DNA of 64,000 bases from Pseudomonas fluorescens (GTDB lineage Bacteria; Pseudomonadota; Gammaproteobacteria; Pseudomonadales; Pseudomonadaceae): positions 5,704,001 to 5,768,000 of the forward strand of contig NZ_LT907842.1 of the NCBI RefSeq assembly GCF_900215245.1, written 5' to 3'. Positions 31,617 through 42,875 of the stretch are shown one piece after another (position 1 is the stretch's first letter; the number at the start of each line of letters is the position of its first letter). The notes under the pieces are model-generated. The model had not been told where the DNA came from, did no database searches, and saw nothing but the letters and a program-made list of their open reading frames with translations. The position numbers were made by a program, and so were the translations under genes.

Positions 31617-34381
31617 AAGCCTTACCCCTGCGCGCCACCCAGCGCCTGCAATTTCATAAAGACTTCACCCTCGATGATGCGGTGCCGTTGGTGCCCTACT
31701 TCGCCCAATTGGGCATCAGTCATTTGTACGCCTCACCGCTGCTCGCCGCCCGCGCCGGCTCCATGCACGGCTACGACGTGGTCGACCCGACCACCGTCAA
31801 CCCCGAGCTGGGCGGCGAACCCGCTTTGCGCCGTCTGATCGCCGCGCTGCGTGAGCACGACATGGGGCTGATCCTCGACATCGTCTCCAACCATATGGCC
31901 GTCGGTGGCGCGGATAACCCCTGGTGGCTGGACCTGCTGGAGTGGGGCCGCTTAAGCCCCTACAGCGAATTCTTCGATATCCAGTGGCATTCGCCTGACC
32001 CGCTGCTCAAAGGCCAACTGCTGATGCCATTTCTTGGCAGCGACTACGGCGAAGCCTTGCAAACCGGGACCCTGACGCTGCATTTCGACGCCGCGCACGG
32101 TGCGTTCTACGTTGAGCATTACGAACACCGTTTCCCCATCTGCCCTCGCGATTACGCGGTAATTCTGGGCACCGATGCATTGCTCAAGCCGCTGTCCGAC
32201 CGCTTCAATGCCCTCGCCTATCAAGACGACGCCTACGCCGAAGCGGCGTGGCTCAAGCAGGCGCTGGCCGAACGCGCCACCGCGGACGAGGTGCTGCACG
32301 CCATCGAGCACAGACTCAGCGAATTCGACGGGCGCCAGCCTGACGGCTTTGAGCGCTTGCACCAACTGCTTGAGCAACAGGCCTACCGCTTGGCCAGTTG
32401 GCGCACTGCGGCGGACGACATCAACTGGCGGCGCTTCTTCGACGTCAACGAGCTGGGCGGGTTGCGGGTCGAACGCAGCGCCGTGTTCGAAGCCACCCAT
32501 GGCAAGATTTTCCAGCTGATCAGCGAGGGCCTGGTGGATGGCCTGCGCATCGACCATATCGACGGGCTGGCCGACCCACGCGGTTATTGCCGCAAGTTGC
32601 GCCGTCGCGTGGATTCGCTGTCACCCGAGCGGCACTTGCCGATCTTCGTCGAAAAAATCCTCGGCGAAGGCGAGACCCTGCGCGAAGACTGGCAAGTGGA
32701 CGGCACCACCGGCTACGAGTTCATGAATCAACTGTCGTTGCTGCAACATGCGCCCGAGGGCTTCGGCCCCCTTGCCGACTTATGGACCCGCCACAGCGAA
32801 CGGCCCTCGGCGTTTATCGAAGAGGCCTGGCTCGCGCGCCAGCAAATCCTCAATGGCTCGCTGGCCGGTGACTTTGAAAGCGTGGCCCAGGCCCTGCTGC
32901 AGGTAGCCCGCGATGATGTGATGACCCGCGACCTGACCCTGGGCGCGATCCGCCGCGCGTTGCAGGCGCTGATCGTGCACTTCCCGGTGTACCGCACCTA
33001 CATCAGTGCCCGCGGCCGCAGCGAGCGTGACGATGTGTTTTTCCTGCAGGCACTGGCCGGTGCCCGAAGCACCTTGAGCGAAGCTGACTGGCCGGTGCTC
33101 GATCACTTGGAAAAATGGCTCGGCGGCCAGCCTTGGCGCCAGCGCCCGGTGGGCCGTGAGCGCAAGATCCTCAAGCATGCCTGCGTGCGTTTCCAGCAAC
33201 TGACCTCACCTGCCGCCGCCAAGGCCGTGGAAGACACCGCGTTCTATCGCTCGGCGGTGCTGCTGTCGCGCAATGATGTGGGCTTCAGCACCGAGCAGTT
33301 CAGCGCGCCGGTGGACGAGTTCCACGCCGTCAACCAGCAACGTTTGCAGACGTTCCCGGACAACTTGCTGGCCACCGCCACCCACGACCACAAGCGCGGC
33401 GAAGACACCCGTGCGCGTCTGGCGGTACTCAGCGAATGTGCGCCGTGGTACGTCGAGCAGGTCGAGCACTGGCGCACCCTCGCGGCGAAATTGCGCGACG
33501 ACGCCCAAAGCCCTTCGGCCGGCGATGAACTCATCCTCTACCAAGTGCTACTGGGCAGTTGGCCGCTGGACCTCGACCTTGACGTTGAGGACTACCAGCA
33601 ACGCCTCTGGCAATGGCAGCAAAAAGCCTTGCGCGAAGCCAAGTTGCAAAGCAGCTGGAGTGCGCCCAACGAGGCCTATGAACAGGCCGTCGAAGCGTTT
33701 CTGTCGCGGCTATTGCTCAGCGAGGAAGGCCACGCACTGCGTACCGCCCTCGCTACCGCCGCCCAGGCCATCGCCGCGGCCGGTGCCGTGAACAGTCTGG
33801 CGCAGTCCTTGCTTCGCCTCACCGTGCCGGGTGTGCCGGACCTGTACCAGGGTGATGAGTTCTGGGACTTCAGCCTGGTGGACCCGGACAACCGGCGCCC
33901 GGTGGATTTCAACGCACGGCAACGCGCGCTGAACACACCAGCGGACATCGGCGAACTGTTGTTCAACTGGCGCGACGGGCGTATCAAACAAGCGCTGATT
34001 GCCCAGGTGTTGGCCCTGCGCAAGGCCGACCCCGAGATCTTTCGGCACGGCCGTTACACGCCACTGGAAGTCACCGGCAAACACGCGGACCACGTCGTCG
34101 CGTTCTGTCGCGAGCATCAAGGCAAACAGCTGCTGGTGGTGGTGCCACGTTGGTCCCATCGCCTGCTGGAAAATAGGCCTGAAAAGGGTCCGCAGCCCCA
34201 CGTCAATGCGCAGGTTTGGGGCGATACGCGGGTGAAATTACCATTCGCCGCCACGACACAAAACTGGAAGGGACTTTTTCATACAGGCGCAGTCACACCA
34301 AACAAGGAGCTGTTGATCAGCACTGCGCTGGGGGATTTCCCGGTCAATGTCTTTATCAATCCTGATGATCAAGAAAGCTGA
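31613..34381 (+). CDS. treY: Maltooligosyl trehalose synthase
   Basis: 922 residues. ATG 31613 overlaps the malQ stop. GH13 motifs: ILDIVSNHMAVGG, GLRIDHIDGLADP (nucleophile Asp), IFVEKILGEGE (acid Glu) and ATHDHKRGED. Length suits TreY, which carries long insertions. It converts the reducing end of a maltodextrin into a trehalose unit, the substrate of TreZ. Together TreY and TreZ make trehalose, a stress protectant. Confidence 0.93.
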   Translation: MKALPLRATQRLQFHKDFTLDDAVPLVPYFAQLGISHLYASPLLAARAGSMHGYDVVDPTTVNPELGGEPALRRLIAALREHDMGLILDIVSNHMAVGGADNPWWLDLLEWGRLSPYSEFFDIQWHSPDPLLKGQLLMPFLGSDYGEALQTGTLTLHFDAAHGAFYVEHYEHRFPICPRDYAVILGTDALLKPLSDRFNALAYQDDAYAEAAWLKQALAERATADEVLHAIEHRLSEFDGRQPDGFERLHQLLEQQAYRLASWRTAADDINWRRFFDVNELGGLRVERSAVFEATHGKIFQLISEGLVDGLRIDHIDGLADPRGYCRKLRRRVDSLSPERHLPIFVEKILGEGETLREDWQVDGTTGYEFMNQLSLLQHAPEGFGPLADLWTRHSERPSAFIEEAWLARQQILNGSLAGDFESVAQALLQVARDDVMTRDLTLGAIRRALQALIVHFPVYRTYISARGRSERDDVFFLQALAGARSTLSEADWPVLDHLEKWLGGQPWRQRPVGRERKILKHACVRFQQLTSPAAAKAVEDTAFYRSAVLLSRNDVGFSTEQFSAPVDEFHAVNQQRLQTFPDNLLATATHDHKRGEDTRARLAVLSECAPWYVEQVEHWRTLAAKLRDDAQSPSAGDELILYQVLLGSWPLDLDLDVEDYQQRLWQWQQKALREAKLQSSWSAPNEAYEQAVEAFLSRLLLSEEGHALRTALATAAQAIAAAGAVNSLAQSLLRLTVPGVPDLYQGDEFWDFSLVDPDNRRPVDFNARQRALNTPADIGELLFNWRDGRIKQALIAQVLALRKADPEIFRHGRYTPLEVTGKHADHVVAFCREHQGKQLLVVVPRWSHRLLENRPEKGPQPHVNAQVWGDTRVKLPFAATTQNWKGLFHTGAVTPNKELLISTALGDFPVNVFINPDDQES

Positions 34382-34404
34382 AATTTTCTGTGAGGAGCAT
34401 TGTG

Positions 34405-34674
34405 ATGAGTACTGAAGACAAACGCATTCGCGAGTTAGCGCATCAGATCTGGGAGTCTGAAGGCAAACCCCATGGGGAGGACGCGCGTCATTGGGAAATG
34501 GCCCGCAAACTGGCCGAAGCCGAAGCGCTGACGCCGAGCAAGCCCAAGCCCGCCGCCAAACCGAAAACCGCCCCCAAGCCTGCGCCAAAACCCAAGCCTG
34601 CGGCCCCGGCCGCCGGCAAACCGGCGCCCCCGGCGGCTAAAAAGCCGGCAGCACCGAAGAAGCCCAAGCCTTAA
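34405..34674 (+). CDS. DUF2934 protein with Pro/Ala/Lys-rich tail
   Basis: 89 residues from ATG 34405 (GAGGAG upstream). The N-terminal 40 residues (DKRIRELAHQIWESEGKPHG) are the DUF2934 domain. The rest is a low-complexity tail of Lys, Pro and Ala (KPKPAAKPKTAPKPAPKPKP). The gene is placed between treY and glgX as in other pseudomonads. Function unknown; it may be an adaptor or an enzyme-organising protein in this operon. Confidence 0.85.
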   Translation: MSTEDKRIRELAHQIWESEGKPHGEDARHWEMARKLAEAEALTPSKPKPAAKPKTAPKPAPKPKPAAPAAGKPAPPAAKKPAAPKKPKP

Positions 34675-34805
34675 GCCACTTTGTCTAATGAGCCTCCTTC
34701 CGCGTTGTCGGCGGGAGGTCATTTTCACTTTCCACTGCGTCAGCTGAACGATCGTCGGCACGGTCGCGCTCGGCCCGAAAAAAGACCCTTTGCAGGAGCA
34801 ACTCA

Positions 34806-36962
<2,157 letters not shown>

Positions 36963-36963
36963 A

Positions 36964-37962
36964 ATGGCCCTGCATGGATTCCTTCAAGGCAACCGCAGCT
37001 ATGCGAATACGCAGGCGCTGGGGGCTGCCCTGAGGGCGCTTCAGGAGGAAGGCCTGGACCAACTGCCGTTGCCTGGCAGCGGCCAGACGTTGGAGCGCTT
37101 CAGCCGGCTGGCACAGGTGGCAGGGCATGACCTGCGCCTGTGCAAGCTGTTCGAAGGCCACACCGATGCGTTGGCGATCATCGCGGAACTCGACAGCCCC
37201 TTGCCGCCCCTGGGCAGCGTTTGGGGCATGTGGGCCGCCGAGCCACCCACCGCTAAGGTTCACGTGCGCCGTGACGGCCATCGGCTAATTGTCGATGGGC
37301 GTAAAGCCTGGTGTTCCGGCGCGGCCGTGGTCAGCCATGGCTTATTGACGGCCTGGGACGAAGACCATCATCAGCAACTGGTCGCGGTAGAAATGGACCA
37401 GCCTGGCGTGAAGGTGACGGACGAAGGGTGGAGCGCGGTCGGTATGGCGGCAACCGCCAGCGTCGAAATCGTCTTCGACTCGGCACGCGGCATCGCAGTC
37501 GGCGGCCCGGGCGATTACTTGTCGCGCCCGGGCTTCTGGCAGGGTGGCGTCGGCATCGCGGCGTGCTGGTATGGCGGCGCCCAACGCTTGGCCGAGGTGC
37601 TGCGCGAGCAATGCAGCAAGCGGCCCGAACCGCATGCCCTCGGCCATTTGGGCGCGGTCGACAGCCTGCTCAACAGTGCGGCCTGTGTGCTGCGTGATGC
37701 CGCTGAGCAGATCGACCGCGAACCTCGGGCGAATGCTCGGCCGCTGGCCCAACAGGCACGCGCCTGCATCGAAGATACCGTCGAGCAGGTGATCCGCCAT
37801 GTGGGGCGCGCGGTCGGTGCGGGGCCGTATTGCAAAGACGCGCACTTCGCGCAGTTGATGGCGGACTTGCCGGTCTATGTGCGCCAGAGCCACGCCGAAC
37901 GTGACCTGGCCGCCTTGGGCGAGCTGGTGCTCGAACAACCTACAGGGAGGTGGCTGTTGTGA
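36964..37962 (+). CDS. Acyl-CoA dehydrogenase-like protein
   Basis: 332 residues from ATG 36964, one base after the glgX stop. The middle shows [20 protein letters not shown] and [20 protein letters not shown], like the FAD-binding middle domain of acyl-CoA dehydrogenases. The C-terminal helices include ([20 protein letters not shown]). The usual catalytic Glu is not evident to me, so it may act on an unusual substrate or not at all. It is linked by overlap to a PIG-L deacetylase, a NodS-like methyltransferase and a GT2, so the operon may build a modified lipid or glycan. Confidence 0.75.
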   Translation: MALHGFLQGNRSYANTQALGAALRALQEEGLDQLPLPGSGQTLERFSRLAQVAGHDLRLCKLFEGHTDALAIIAELDSPLPPLGSVWGMWAAEPPTAKVHVRRDGHRLIVDGRKAWCSGAAVVSHGLLTAWDEDHHQQLVAVEMDQPGVKVTDEGWSAVGMAATASVEIVFDSARGIAVGGPGDYLSRPGFWQGGVGIAACWYGGAQRLAEVLREQCSKRPEPHALGHLGAVDSLLNSAACVLRDAAEQIDREPRANARPLAQQARACIEDTVEQVIRHVGRAVGAGPYCKDAHFAQLMADLPVYVRQSHAERDLAALGELVLEQPTGRWLL

Positions 37963-38717
37963 AACCCAACCCGATCGTCGGCCAGGGTACGCCGCTGCAT
38001 CAGTGGCAAGCCTCCTCTCATATGGCCGAGCTGCCACACATCAGCATTGAACAGTTGGTGCCCGCAGGGCATCGCGCTGTGATCATCGCCCCGCACCCGG
38101 ACGACGAAGTGCTCGGCTGTGGTGGCTTGCTGCAGGGTTTGGCGGCGCTGGGCCGGCCGCTGCAGTTGATTTCCGTGACCGACGGCAGCGCCAGCCATCC
38201 TGGCTCCACCCGTTGGCCGGTGGCGCGTCTGGGCGTGATACGCCCGCAGGAATCGGCGCAGGCCCTGCACCGCCTGGGCGTGCCGCTGCACAGTTTAATC
38301 TGGCTGCGCGCGGGGTTCACCGACAGCAAGGTGGCGGAACGAGAAGAGGCGCTGAGTGCGTTTATCCAACGCTACCTCAAGCCCACCGATGTGGTGTTCA
38401 CCACTTGGCGCGAAGACGGTCACTGCGACCATGAAGCCGTCGGCCGGGCCAGTGCAAAGGCCGCCCTCGCGGTGGGCGCAACCCTCTACGAGTTGCCGGT
38501 CTGGACCTGGCACTGGGCAACCCCCGAGGACAGCCAGGTGCCATGGCACCGTGCCCGCAAACTGCTGCTGACGCCCGAAGCGGTGGCGCGCAAGCGGCAC
38601 GCGATTCACGCCTTTGCCAGCCAGTTGGAGGGTGACCCGCAAATCGGTCTTGCGCCGGTGCTGGCGCCCTATGTAGTGGAGCGCTTGCTGCAACCTTTTG
38701 AAGTGGTGTTTGTATGA
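37959..38717 (+). CDS. PIG-L family deacetylase (first copy)
   Basis: 252 residues from GTG 37959 (AGGGAGG 8 bases upstream; GTG 37950 also possible). Motif PHPDDEVLGCGG near residue 45 carries the His-x-x-Asp-Glu metal site, and HCDHEAVG near residue 155 the third His. PIG-L enzymes remove N-acetyl from GlcNAc-type sugars. It overlaps the previous stop by a base and the methyltransferase gene by 4 bases. A second related deacetylase is at 40158-40919. Confidence 0.88.
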   Translation: MKPNPIVGQGTPLHQWQASSHMAELPHISIEQLVPAGHRAVIIAPHPDDEVLGCGGLLQGLAALGRPLQLISVTDGSASHPGSTRWPVARLGVIRPQESAQALHRLGVPLHSLIWLRAGFTDSKVAEREEALSAFIQRYLKPTDVVFTTWREDGHCDHEAVGRASAKAALAVGATLYELPVWTWHWATPEDSQVPWHRARKLLLTPEAVARKRHAIHAFASQLEGDPQIGLAPVLAPYVVERLLQPFEVVFV

Positions 38718-39313
38718 GTGTGGCCACGCCGTATTTTGATCAACTGTTCGCGGGCAATGACGACCCCTGGGCCTTTCGCCACCGCTGGTACGAGCAACGC
38801 AAACGCGCGCTGACCGGCGCGCTGCTGACCCGCCCCCGCTATGCCTCGATTTTTGAACCCGGTTGCGCCAACGGCGAACTGAGTGCCGAGTTAGCGCTAC
38901 GTTGTGAGCGCCTGGTGTGCTGCGACACCGCCGCTGCCGCCGTCGCGCTGGCGAAAACCCGCTTGCTGGAGTTCCCCCACGCCCAGGTCTACCAGGGCCG
39001 CCTGCCCGACCAATGGCCGACAGGCCGGTTCGAACTCATCGTGCTGAGCGAGCTGTGCTACTACCTCGACGCCGATGACTTGCACCGTCTGATTGACTGC
39101 GTCCTCGCTTCACTGACGGACAACGGGCAGTTGCTCGCCTGTCACTGGCGACCCATGATCGAGGGCTGCCCGCACACCGCCGAACAGGTACATGCGGTAC
39201 TGCAACAGCGACTGGACATGCCCCACGTCGTGCACCATCACGAAAGTGATTTCCTACTCGACCTGTGGAGCCGTGACGGCACCTCGGTCGCCAGCCATGA
39301 GGGCTTGCGATGA
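38714..39313 (+). CDS. NodS-like SAM methyltransferase
   Basis: 199 residues. The opening YFDQLFAGNDDPWAFRHRWY and (FEPGCANGELSAELAL) match the NodS type, with the SAM-binding glycine loop in EPGCANG and a following acidic residue in CCDTA. NodS methylates the amino group of a deacetylated chitooligosaccharide, so pairing with a deacetylase is meaningful. The ATGA overlaps at both ends couple it to the PIG-L and GT2 genes. Substrate unknown here. Confidence 0.85.
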   Translation: MSVATPYFDQLFAGNDDPWAFRHRWYEQRKRALTGALLTRPRYASIFEPGCANGELSAELALRCERLVCCDTAAAAVALAKTRLLEFPHAQVYQGRLPDQWPTGRFELIVLSELCYYLDADDLHRLIDCVLASLTDNGQLLACHWRPMIEGCPHTAEQVHAVLQQRLDMPHVVHHHESDFLLDLWSRDGTSVASHEGLR

Positions 39314-39969
39314 TCGGCATTCTGATCCCGGTACATAACGAAGAAGCGTTGCTGGCCGAGTGCCTCAACGCCGCAATGATTGCTGCAAGCCACCCCGGAT
39401 TACTCGGTGAACCCGTGCAGATCCTCGCGGTGCTCGACAGCTGCAGCGATGGCAGTGCGGCGATTGCCCAGGCGTATCCGGTGCAGTGCCTGCCGGTACA
39501 CGCGCGCAATGTCGGGCACGCGCGTGGGGTGGGTGCGCGGCATTTACTCAATCAAGGCGTGCGCTGGATTTCGTGTACGGACGCCGATAGCCGTGTCGCC
39601 CCCGACTGGTTGGTGGCGCAATTGGCGCTGGGCACCGACGCGGTGTGTGGCACCGTGACCGTCGACGCCTGGAGCCAGGGCTTCGGCCCTGCGGCGCAAA
39701 TTCGCTACCACCAGGCCTATGAGGCTCGCGACGGCCATCGCCATATCCACGGTGCCAACCTGGGTATCAGTGCGGGCGCCTATGTGCAGTCCGGTGGCTT
39801 CGAGCCGCTGGCCTGCCACGAAGATGTGCAACTGGTGCGCAACCTGGAGCGGTGCGGCGCATCCATCGCTTGGAGCCACACGCCGCAGGTCACTACCAGC
39901 GCGCGCCTGGACTGCCGCGCCCAAGGCGGTTTTGGCGATTATTTGAAAAGCCTGATGCAGGCCACTTGA
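39310..39969 (+). CDS. Glycosyltransferase family 2
   Basis: 219 residues. Opening IGILIPVHNEEALLAECLNA, then the metal-binding DxD in CTDADSRVAP near residue 97 and HGANLGISAGAYVQSGGFEP, typical of GT2 enzymes. It is the last gene of the overlapping cluster. It would transfer a sugar to a lipid or glycan acceptor. No membrane segment is seen, so the enzyme acts in the cytoplasm or at the inner face of the membrane. Confidence 0.88.
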   Translation: MIGILIPVHNEEALLAECLNAAMIAASHPGLLGEPVQILAVLDSCSDGSAAIAQAYPVQCLPVHARNVGHARGVGARHLLNQGVRWISCTDADSRVAPDWLVAQLALGTDAVCGTVTVDAWSQGFGPAAQIRYHQAYEARDGHRHIHGANLGISAGAYVQSGGFEPLACHEDVQLVRNLERCGASIAWSHTPQVTTSARLDCRAQGGFGDYLKSLMQAT

Positions 39970-40157
39970 AAAAATCGACATTGCACGATGTAAAAGCGCC
40001 GAATCCTTGTCTATGCTGAAACCGCCTTGCTGCCATCCAGGGTTGGATGGCCGCCGTTCACCGCAGCGGAGCCTGCGGTGAAACAAGACAGCTGATTATA
40101 AGAAGTCGTCTCCGCAGAGGGCACGACCCAGCATCAATCCACAAGGACGTACTATTC

Positions 40158-40919
40158 ATGAAGCCTGCCTCCTTAAGCGAGGGCCGTCGCGGCCCTGCGC
40201 AAATCTGGAACAGTGCGCCCCAGCTGGCGCAAATCCCCGCCATCAACCCCTCTTCACTGGTGCCCCGCGGGGCGCGAGTGGTGGTTATCGCCCCCCATCC
40301 GGGTGACGAGGTATTGGCCTGCGGGGGCTTGCTGCAACTGCTCAGCACCCTTGAATACCCCCTGCTGTTGATCTCCATCACTGATGGCAGCGCCAGCCAT
40401 CCAGGCTCTAACCTGTGGCCGGCGAGCCGCCTGAGCGTGATTCGCCCGCAGGAAAGCGCCGAGGCACTGCGGCGCCTGGGGATGCCGTTACACAGCCTGA
40501 AGTGGATTCGTGGCGGCTTTTGTGACAACGCCCTCGGCGTCCGCGAGCAGCCACTGAGCCAGTTTATTGCGCGCTACCTGCAACCCAGTGATGTGGTCTT
40601 CACCACCTGGCGCCACGACGGCAACGATGACCATGACGCCGTTGGCCGCGCCAGTGCCAAAGCCTGCACACTGACCGGCGCGCGCCTGTACGAGCTGCCG
40701 GTCTGGGCGTGGCACTGGCCGGCGCGCGAAGGCTCGGTGATCCCTTGGCAACGCGCGCGTAAAATTCGCCTGGACACCTGGAGCGTCGCCCGCAAACTGC
40801 ACGCCGCCCATGCGTATGCCAGCCAATTGGACGGCGACCCGGAAATCGGGCTGGCGCCGATACTCGCCCAGGATTTGCTGGAGCGCATGCGCGAGCCTTA
40901 CGAAATCGTGTTCACCTGA
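40158..40919 (+). CDS. PIG-L family deacetylase (second copy)
   Basis: 253 residues from ATG 40158. Motif PHPGDEVLACGG shows Gly where the first copy has Asp (PHPDDEV); NDDHDAVG gives the later His. A similar ending (GLAPILAQDLLERMREPYEI) shows that the two copies are paralogs. The loss of the Asp in the HxDDE-type site may change metal binding. The gene is separated from the cluster by 188 bases with its own leader. Confidence 0.82.
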   Translation: MKPASLSEGRRGPAQIWNSAPQLAQIPAINPSSLVPRGARVVVIAPHPGDEVLACGGLLQLLSTLEYPLLLISITDGSASHPGSNLWPASRLSVIRPQESAEALRRLGMPLHSLKWIRGGFCDNALGVREQPLSQFIARYLQPSDVVFTTWRHDGNDDHDAVGRASAKACTLTGARLYELPVWAWHWPAREGSVIPWQRARKIRLDTWSVARKLHAAHAYASQLDGDPEIGLAPILAQDLLERMREPYEIVFT

Positions 40920-40947
40920 GTGAGGCCTAGGTATCGCACTGTGAGTG

Positions 40948-41094
40948 ATGGTGAGTGCCCACGCCTATGCCGGTTGCGGCAACATCGCTGACAGCCACCA
41001 ACGCGCGTATTGCGAAGGCAAAACCAGTGGCCAAAGCTGTAGCAACATTCGCGACAGCACCTTGCGCAACGCCTGCGAGGCGATGAAGCGCTGA
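40948..41094 (+). CDS. Small cysteine-rich protein, possibly lacking its signal peptide
   Basis: 48 residues, MVSAHAYAGCGNIADSHQRA, then YCEGKTSGQSCSNIRDSTLR and NACEAMKR. Four cysteines, and the start SAHAYA looks like the end of a signal peptide. There is a stop two codons upstream of the ATG and no good ribosome site, so the N-terminus may be lost (pseudogene) or a different start is used. Confidence 0.4.
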   Translation: MVSAHAYAGCGNIADSHQRAYCEGKTSGQSCSNIRDSTLRNACEAMKR

Positions 41095-41225
41095 TCGCAG
41101 CCCACGCGGGGCCCGCCGCACTTGCTCGGCGCGGGCCCCGCGGCACTGAATGCCTCGGTTGTTATCACGCCTGCCCTTCTCTTACGCTTGTGAGCACCTC
41201 AACCCGAGTCGCTATCGGAGCACAC

Positions 41226-41846
41226 ATGGACTTTGCCACCCTCTGCCTCTTCCTCCCGGCCTGCTTTGCCCTGAACATGGCGCCCGGACCGAACAATTTG
41301 CTGTCCGTCAGCAACGCCACGCGCTATGGCTATCGCACCTCTTGCCTCGCCGGCATTGGCCGCTTGCTGGCCTTCGCGGGCATGATCGCCCTCGCCTCAG
41401 CCGGCCTGGCGGTGGTGCTGCAAACCTCGGAGCTGTTGTTTTACGCGCTCAAGATACTGGGGGCGGCGTACCTGTTTTATCTGGCGTTGCAGTTGTGGCG
41501 GGCTAATCCGGCGGCGCAGCCTGAAGCGGCTACGGCCAAGGTGGGATTGTGGGCATTGGCGCGTCAGGAGTTTCTGGTGGCGGCGGGCAACCCGAAAGCC
41601 ATCCTGATCTTCACTGCGTTCCTCCCGCAGTTCGTGGTGCCCGGCCAACCGATCACGCCACAGTTCGCACTGCTGGGCGCGATGTTTCTGATGCTCGAAT
41701 GGATCGCCATCAGCGCCTACGCCTATATGGGCCTGCACATGCGCCGTTGGTTCGCCGAGCCACGTGGCCAGCGGATGTTCAATCGCTGCTGTGCGGGGCT
41801 GTTGTCGGCGGCAGCAACGGTGTTGTTAATGGCACGCCGGGCCTGA
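41226..41846 (+). CDS. LysE family amino-acid exporter
   Basis: 206 residues from ATG 41226. Pattern FALNMAPGPNNLLSVSNATR near residue 15 is the LysE/RhtB signature (PGPN). About six membrane helices follow (LAFAGMIALASAGLAVVL, LLFYALKILGAAYLFYLALQ, AILIFTAFLPQF). Exports an amino acid or related compound; substrate unknown. A second exporter of this type is at 51261-51881. Confidence 0.9.
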   Translation: MDFATLCLFLPACFALNMAPGPNNLLSVSNATRYGYRTSCLAGIGRLLAFAGMIALASAGLAVVLQTSELLFYALKILGAAYLFYLALQLWRANPAAQPEAATAKVGLWALARQEFLVAAGNPKAILIFTAFLPQFVVPGQPITPQFALLGAMFLMLEWIAISAYAYMGLHMRRWFAEPRGQRMFNRCCAGLLSAAATVLLMARRA

Positions 41847-41876
41847 GCCGTATCGCCTATTACGGAGTGCGCATTG

Positions 41877-42269
41877 ATGACCAAAACCGAACTCGCCAAC
41901 TTCTACCAGGGCTACATCGCTTGCCTGAACCGTGAGGACTGGGACCGGCTGGGCCACTTCGTCCATCCGGATGTCACCTACAACGCCCGCCCGATCGGCC
42001 TCGCCGGTTACCGCGCCATGCTGGAACGGGATTTCCGTGAAATCCCCGACCTGGTGTTTCGCATCCAACTGTTGGTCGCCGACCCGCCCACCCTCGCCAG
42101 CCGCTTGAATTTCAGGGTCAGCCCCAGGGGTGAGTTTTTCGGGCTGCCGATCAATGGCAGGACGGTGAGCTTCGATGAGAACGTATTCTATGAATGCGTC
42201 GACGGCAAAATCGCGCACGTCTGGTCAGTGATCGATAAGGCGTCGATTCAGCAGCAGCTAGCTGGATAA
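41877..42269 (+). CDS. SnoaL-like (NTF2-fold) protein
   Basis: 130 residues from ATG 41877; TTG 41874 would add one residue. Opening (LANFYQGYIACLNREDWDRL) and (FVHPDVTYNARPIG), then (RVSPRGEFFGLPINGRTVSF), match SnoaL/ketosteroid-isomerase-like folds. Members are small cyclases, isomerases or hydratases, or have no known catalysis. A GGAG site precedes it. Grouped with the VOC gene that follows 19 bases later. Confidence 0.82.
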   Translation: MTKTELANFYQGYIACLNREDWDRLGHFVHPDVTYNARPIGLAGYRAMLERDFREIPDLVFRIQLLVADPPTLASRLNFRVSPRGEFFGLPINGRTVSFDENVFYECVDGKIAHVWSVIDKASIQQQLAG

Positions 42270-42288
42270 CACACCGTGGAGACCCAAA

Positions 42289-42771
42289 ATGAACAACAAA
42301 AATACGCTGTGCCTGTGGTTCAACGGCACCGCGCTGGAAGCCGCGACGTTCTATGCCCAGACCTTCCCGGACAGCGCCGTGAAGGCAGTACACCATGCCC
42401 CTGGCGACTATCCCAACGGTAAACAAGGCGACGTGTTGACCGTCGAATTCACGGTCCTGGGCATCCCCTGCCTGGGCCTGAATGGTGGGCCGGCGTTTCC
42501 ACACACTCAGGCGTTTTCATTCCAGGTGGCGACAGATGACCAAGCGGAAACCGACCGCTATTGGCACGCCATTATCCAAAACGGCGGCCAGGCCAGTGCC
42601 TGCGGCTGGTGCCAGGACAAGTGGGGGTTGTCCTGGCAGATAACGCCGCGCGTGCTGAGCGCTGCGGTGACCCATCCCGACCCGGCGACGGCCAAGCGTG
42701 CGTTTGACGCGATGATGACCATGAGCAAAATCGACATTGCCGCCATCGAGGCCGCCGTGGCCGGGCGCTGA
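42289..42771 (+). CDS. VOC family protein (PhnB-like)
   Basis: 160 residues. (LCLWFNGTALEAATFYAQTF), then VLGIPCLGLNGGPAFPHTQA, and later (CGWCQDKWGLSWQITPRVLS) match the PhnB/3-demethylubiquinone-methyltransferase-like VOC group. These proteins bind metal or small ligands; most have no known reaction. Probably co-transcribed with the SnoaL-like gene. Confidence 0.85.
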   Translation: MNNKNTLCLWFNGTALEAATFYAQTFPDSAVKAVHHAPGDYPNGKQGDVLTVEFTVLGIPCLGLNGGPAFPHTQAFSFQVATDDQAETDRYWHAIIQNGGQASACGWCQDKWGLSWQITPRVLSAAVTHPDPATAKRAFDAMMTMSKIDIAAIEAAVAGR

Positions 42772-42875
42772 AGGCCTGCAAAGATCGCGGGTGGGCGCGG
42801 GCGTGAGCGCTCCCACAGACATCGGCGTTCTGGCATCCTTACCGCCCCAAGTCGTCAAACGCGAGCGGTAGGCCC

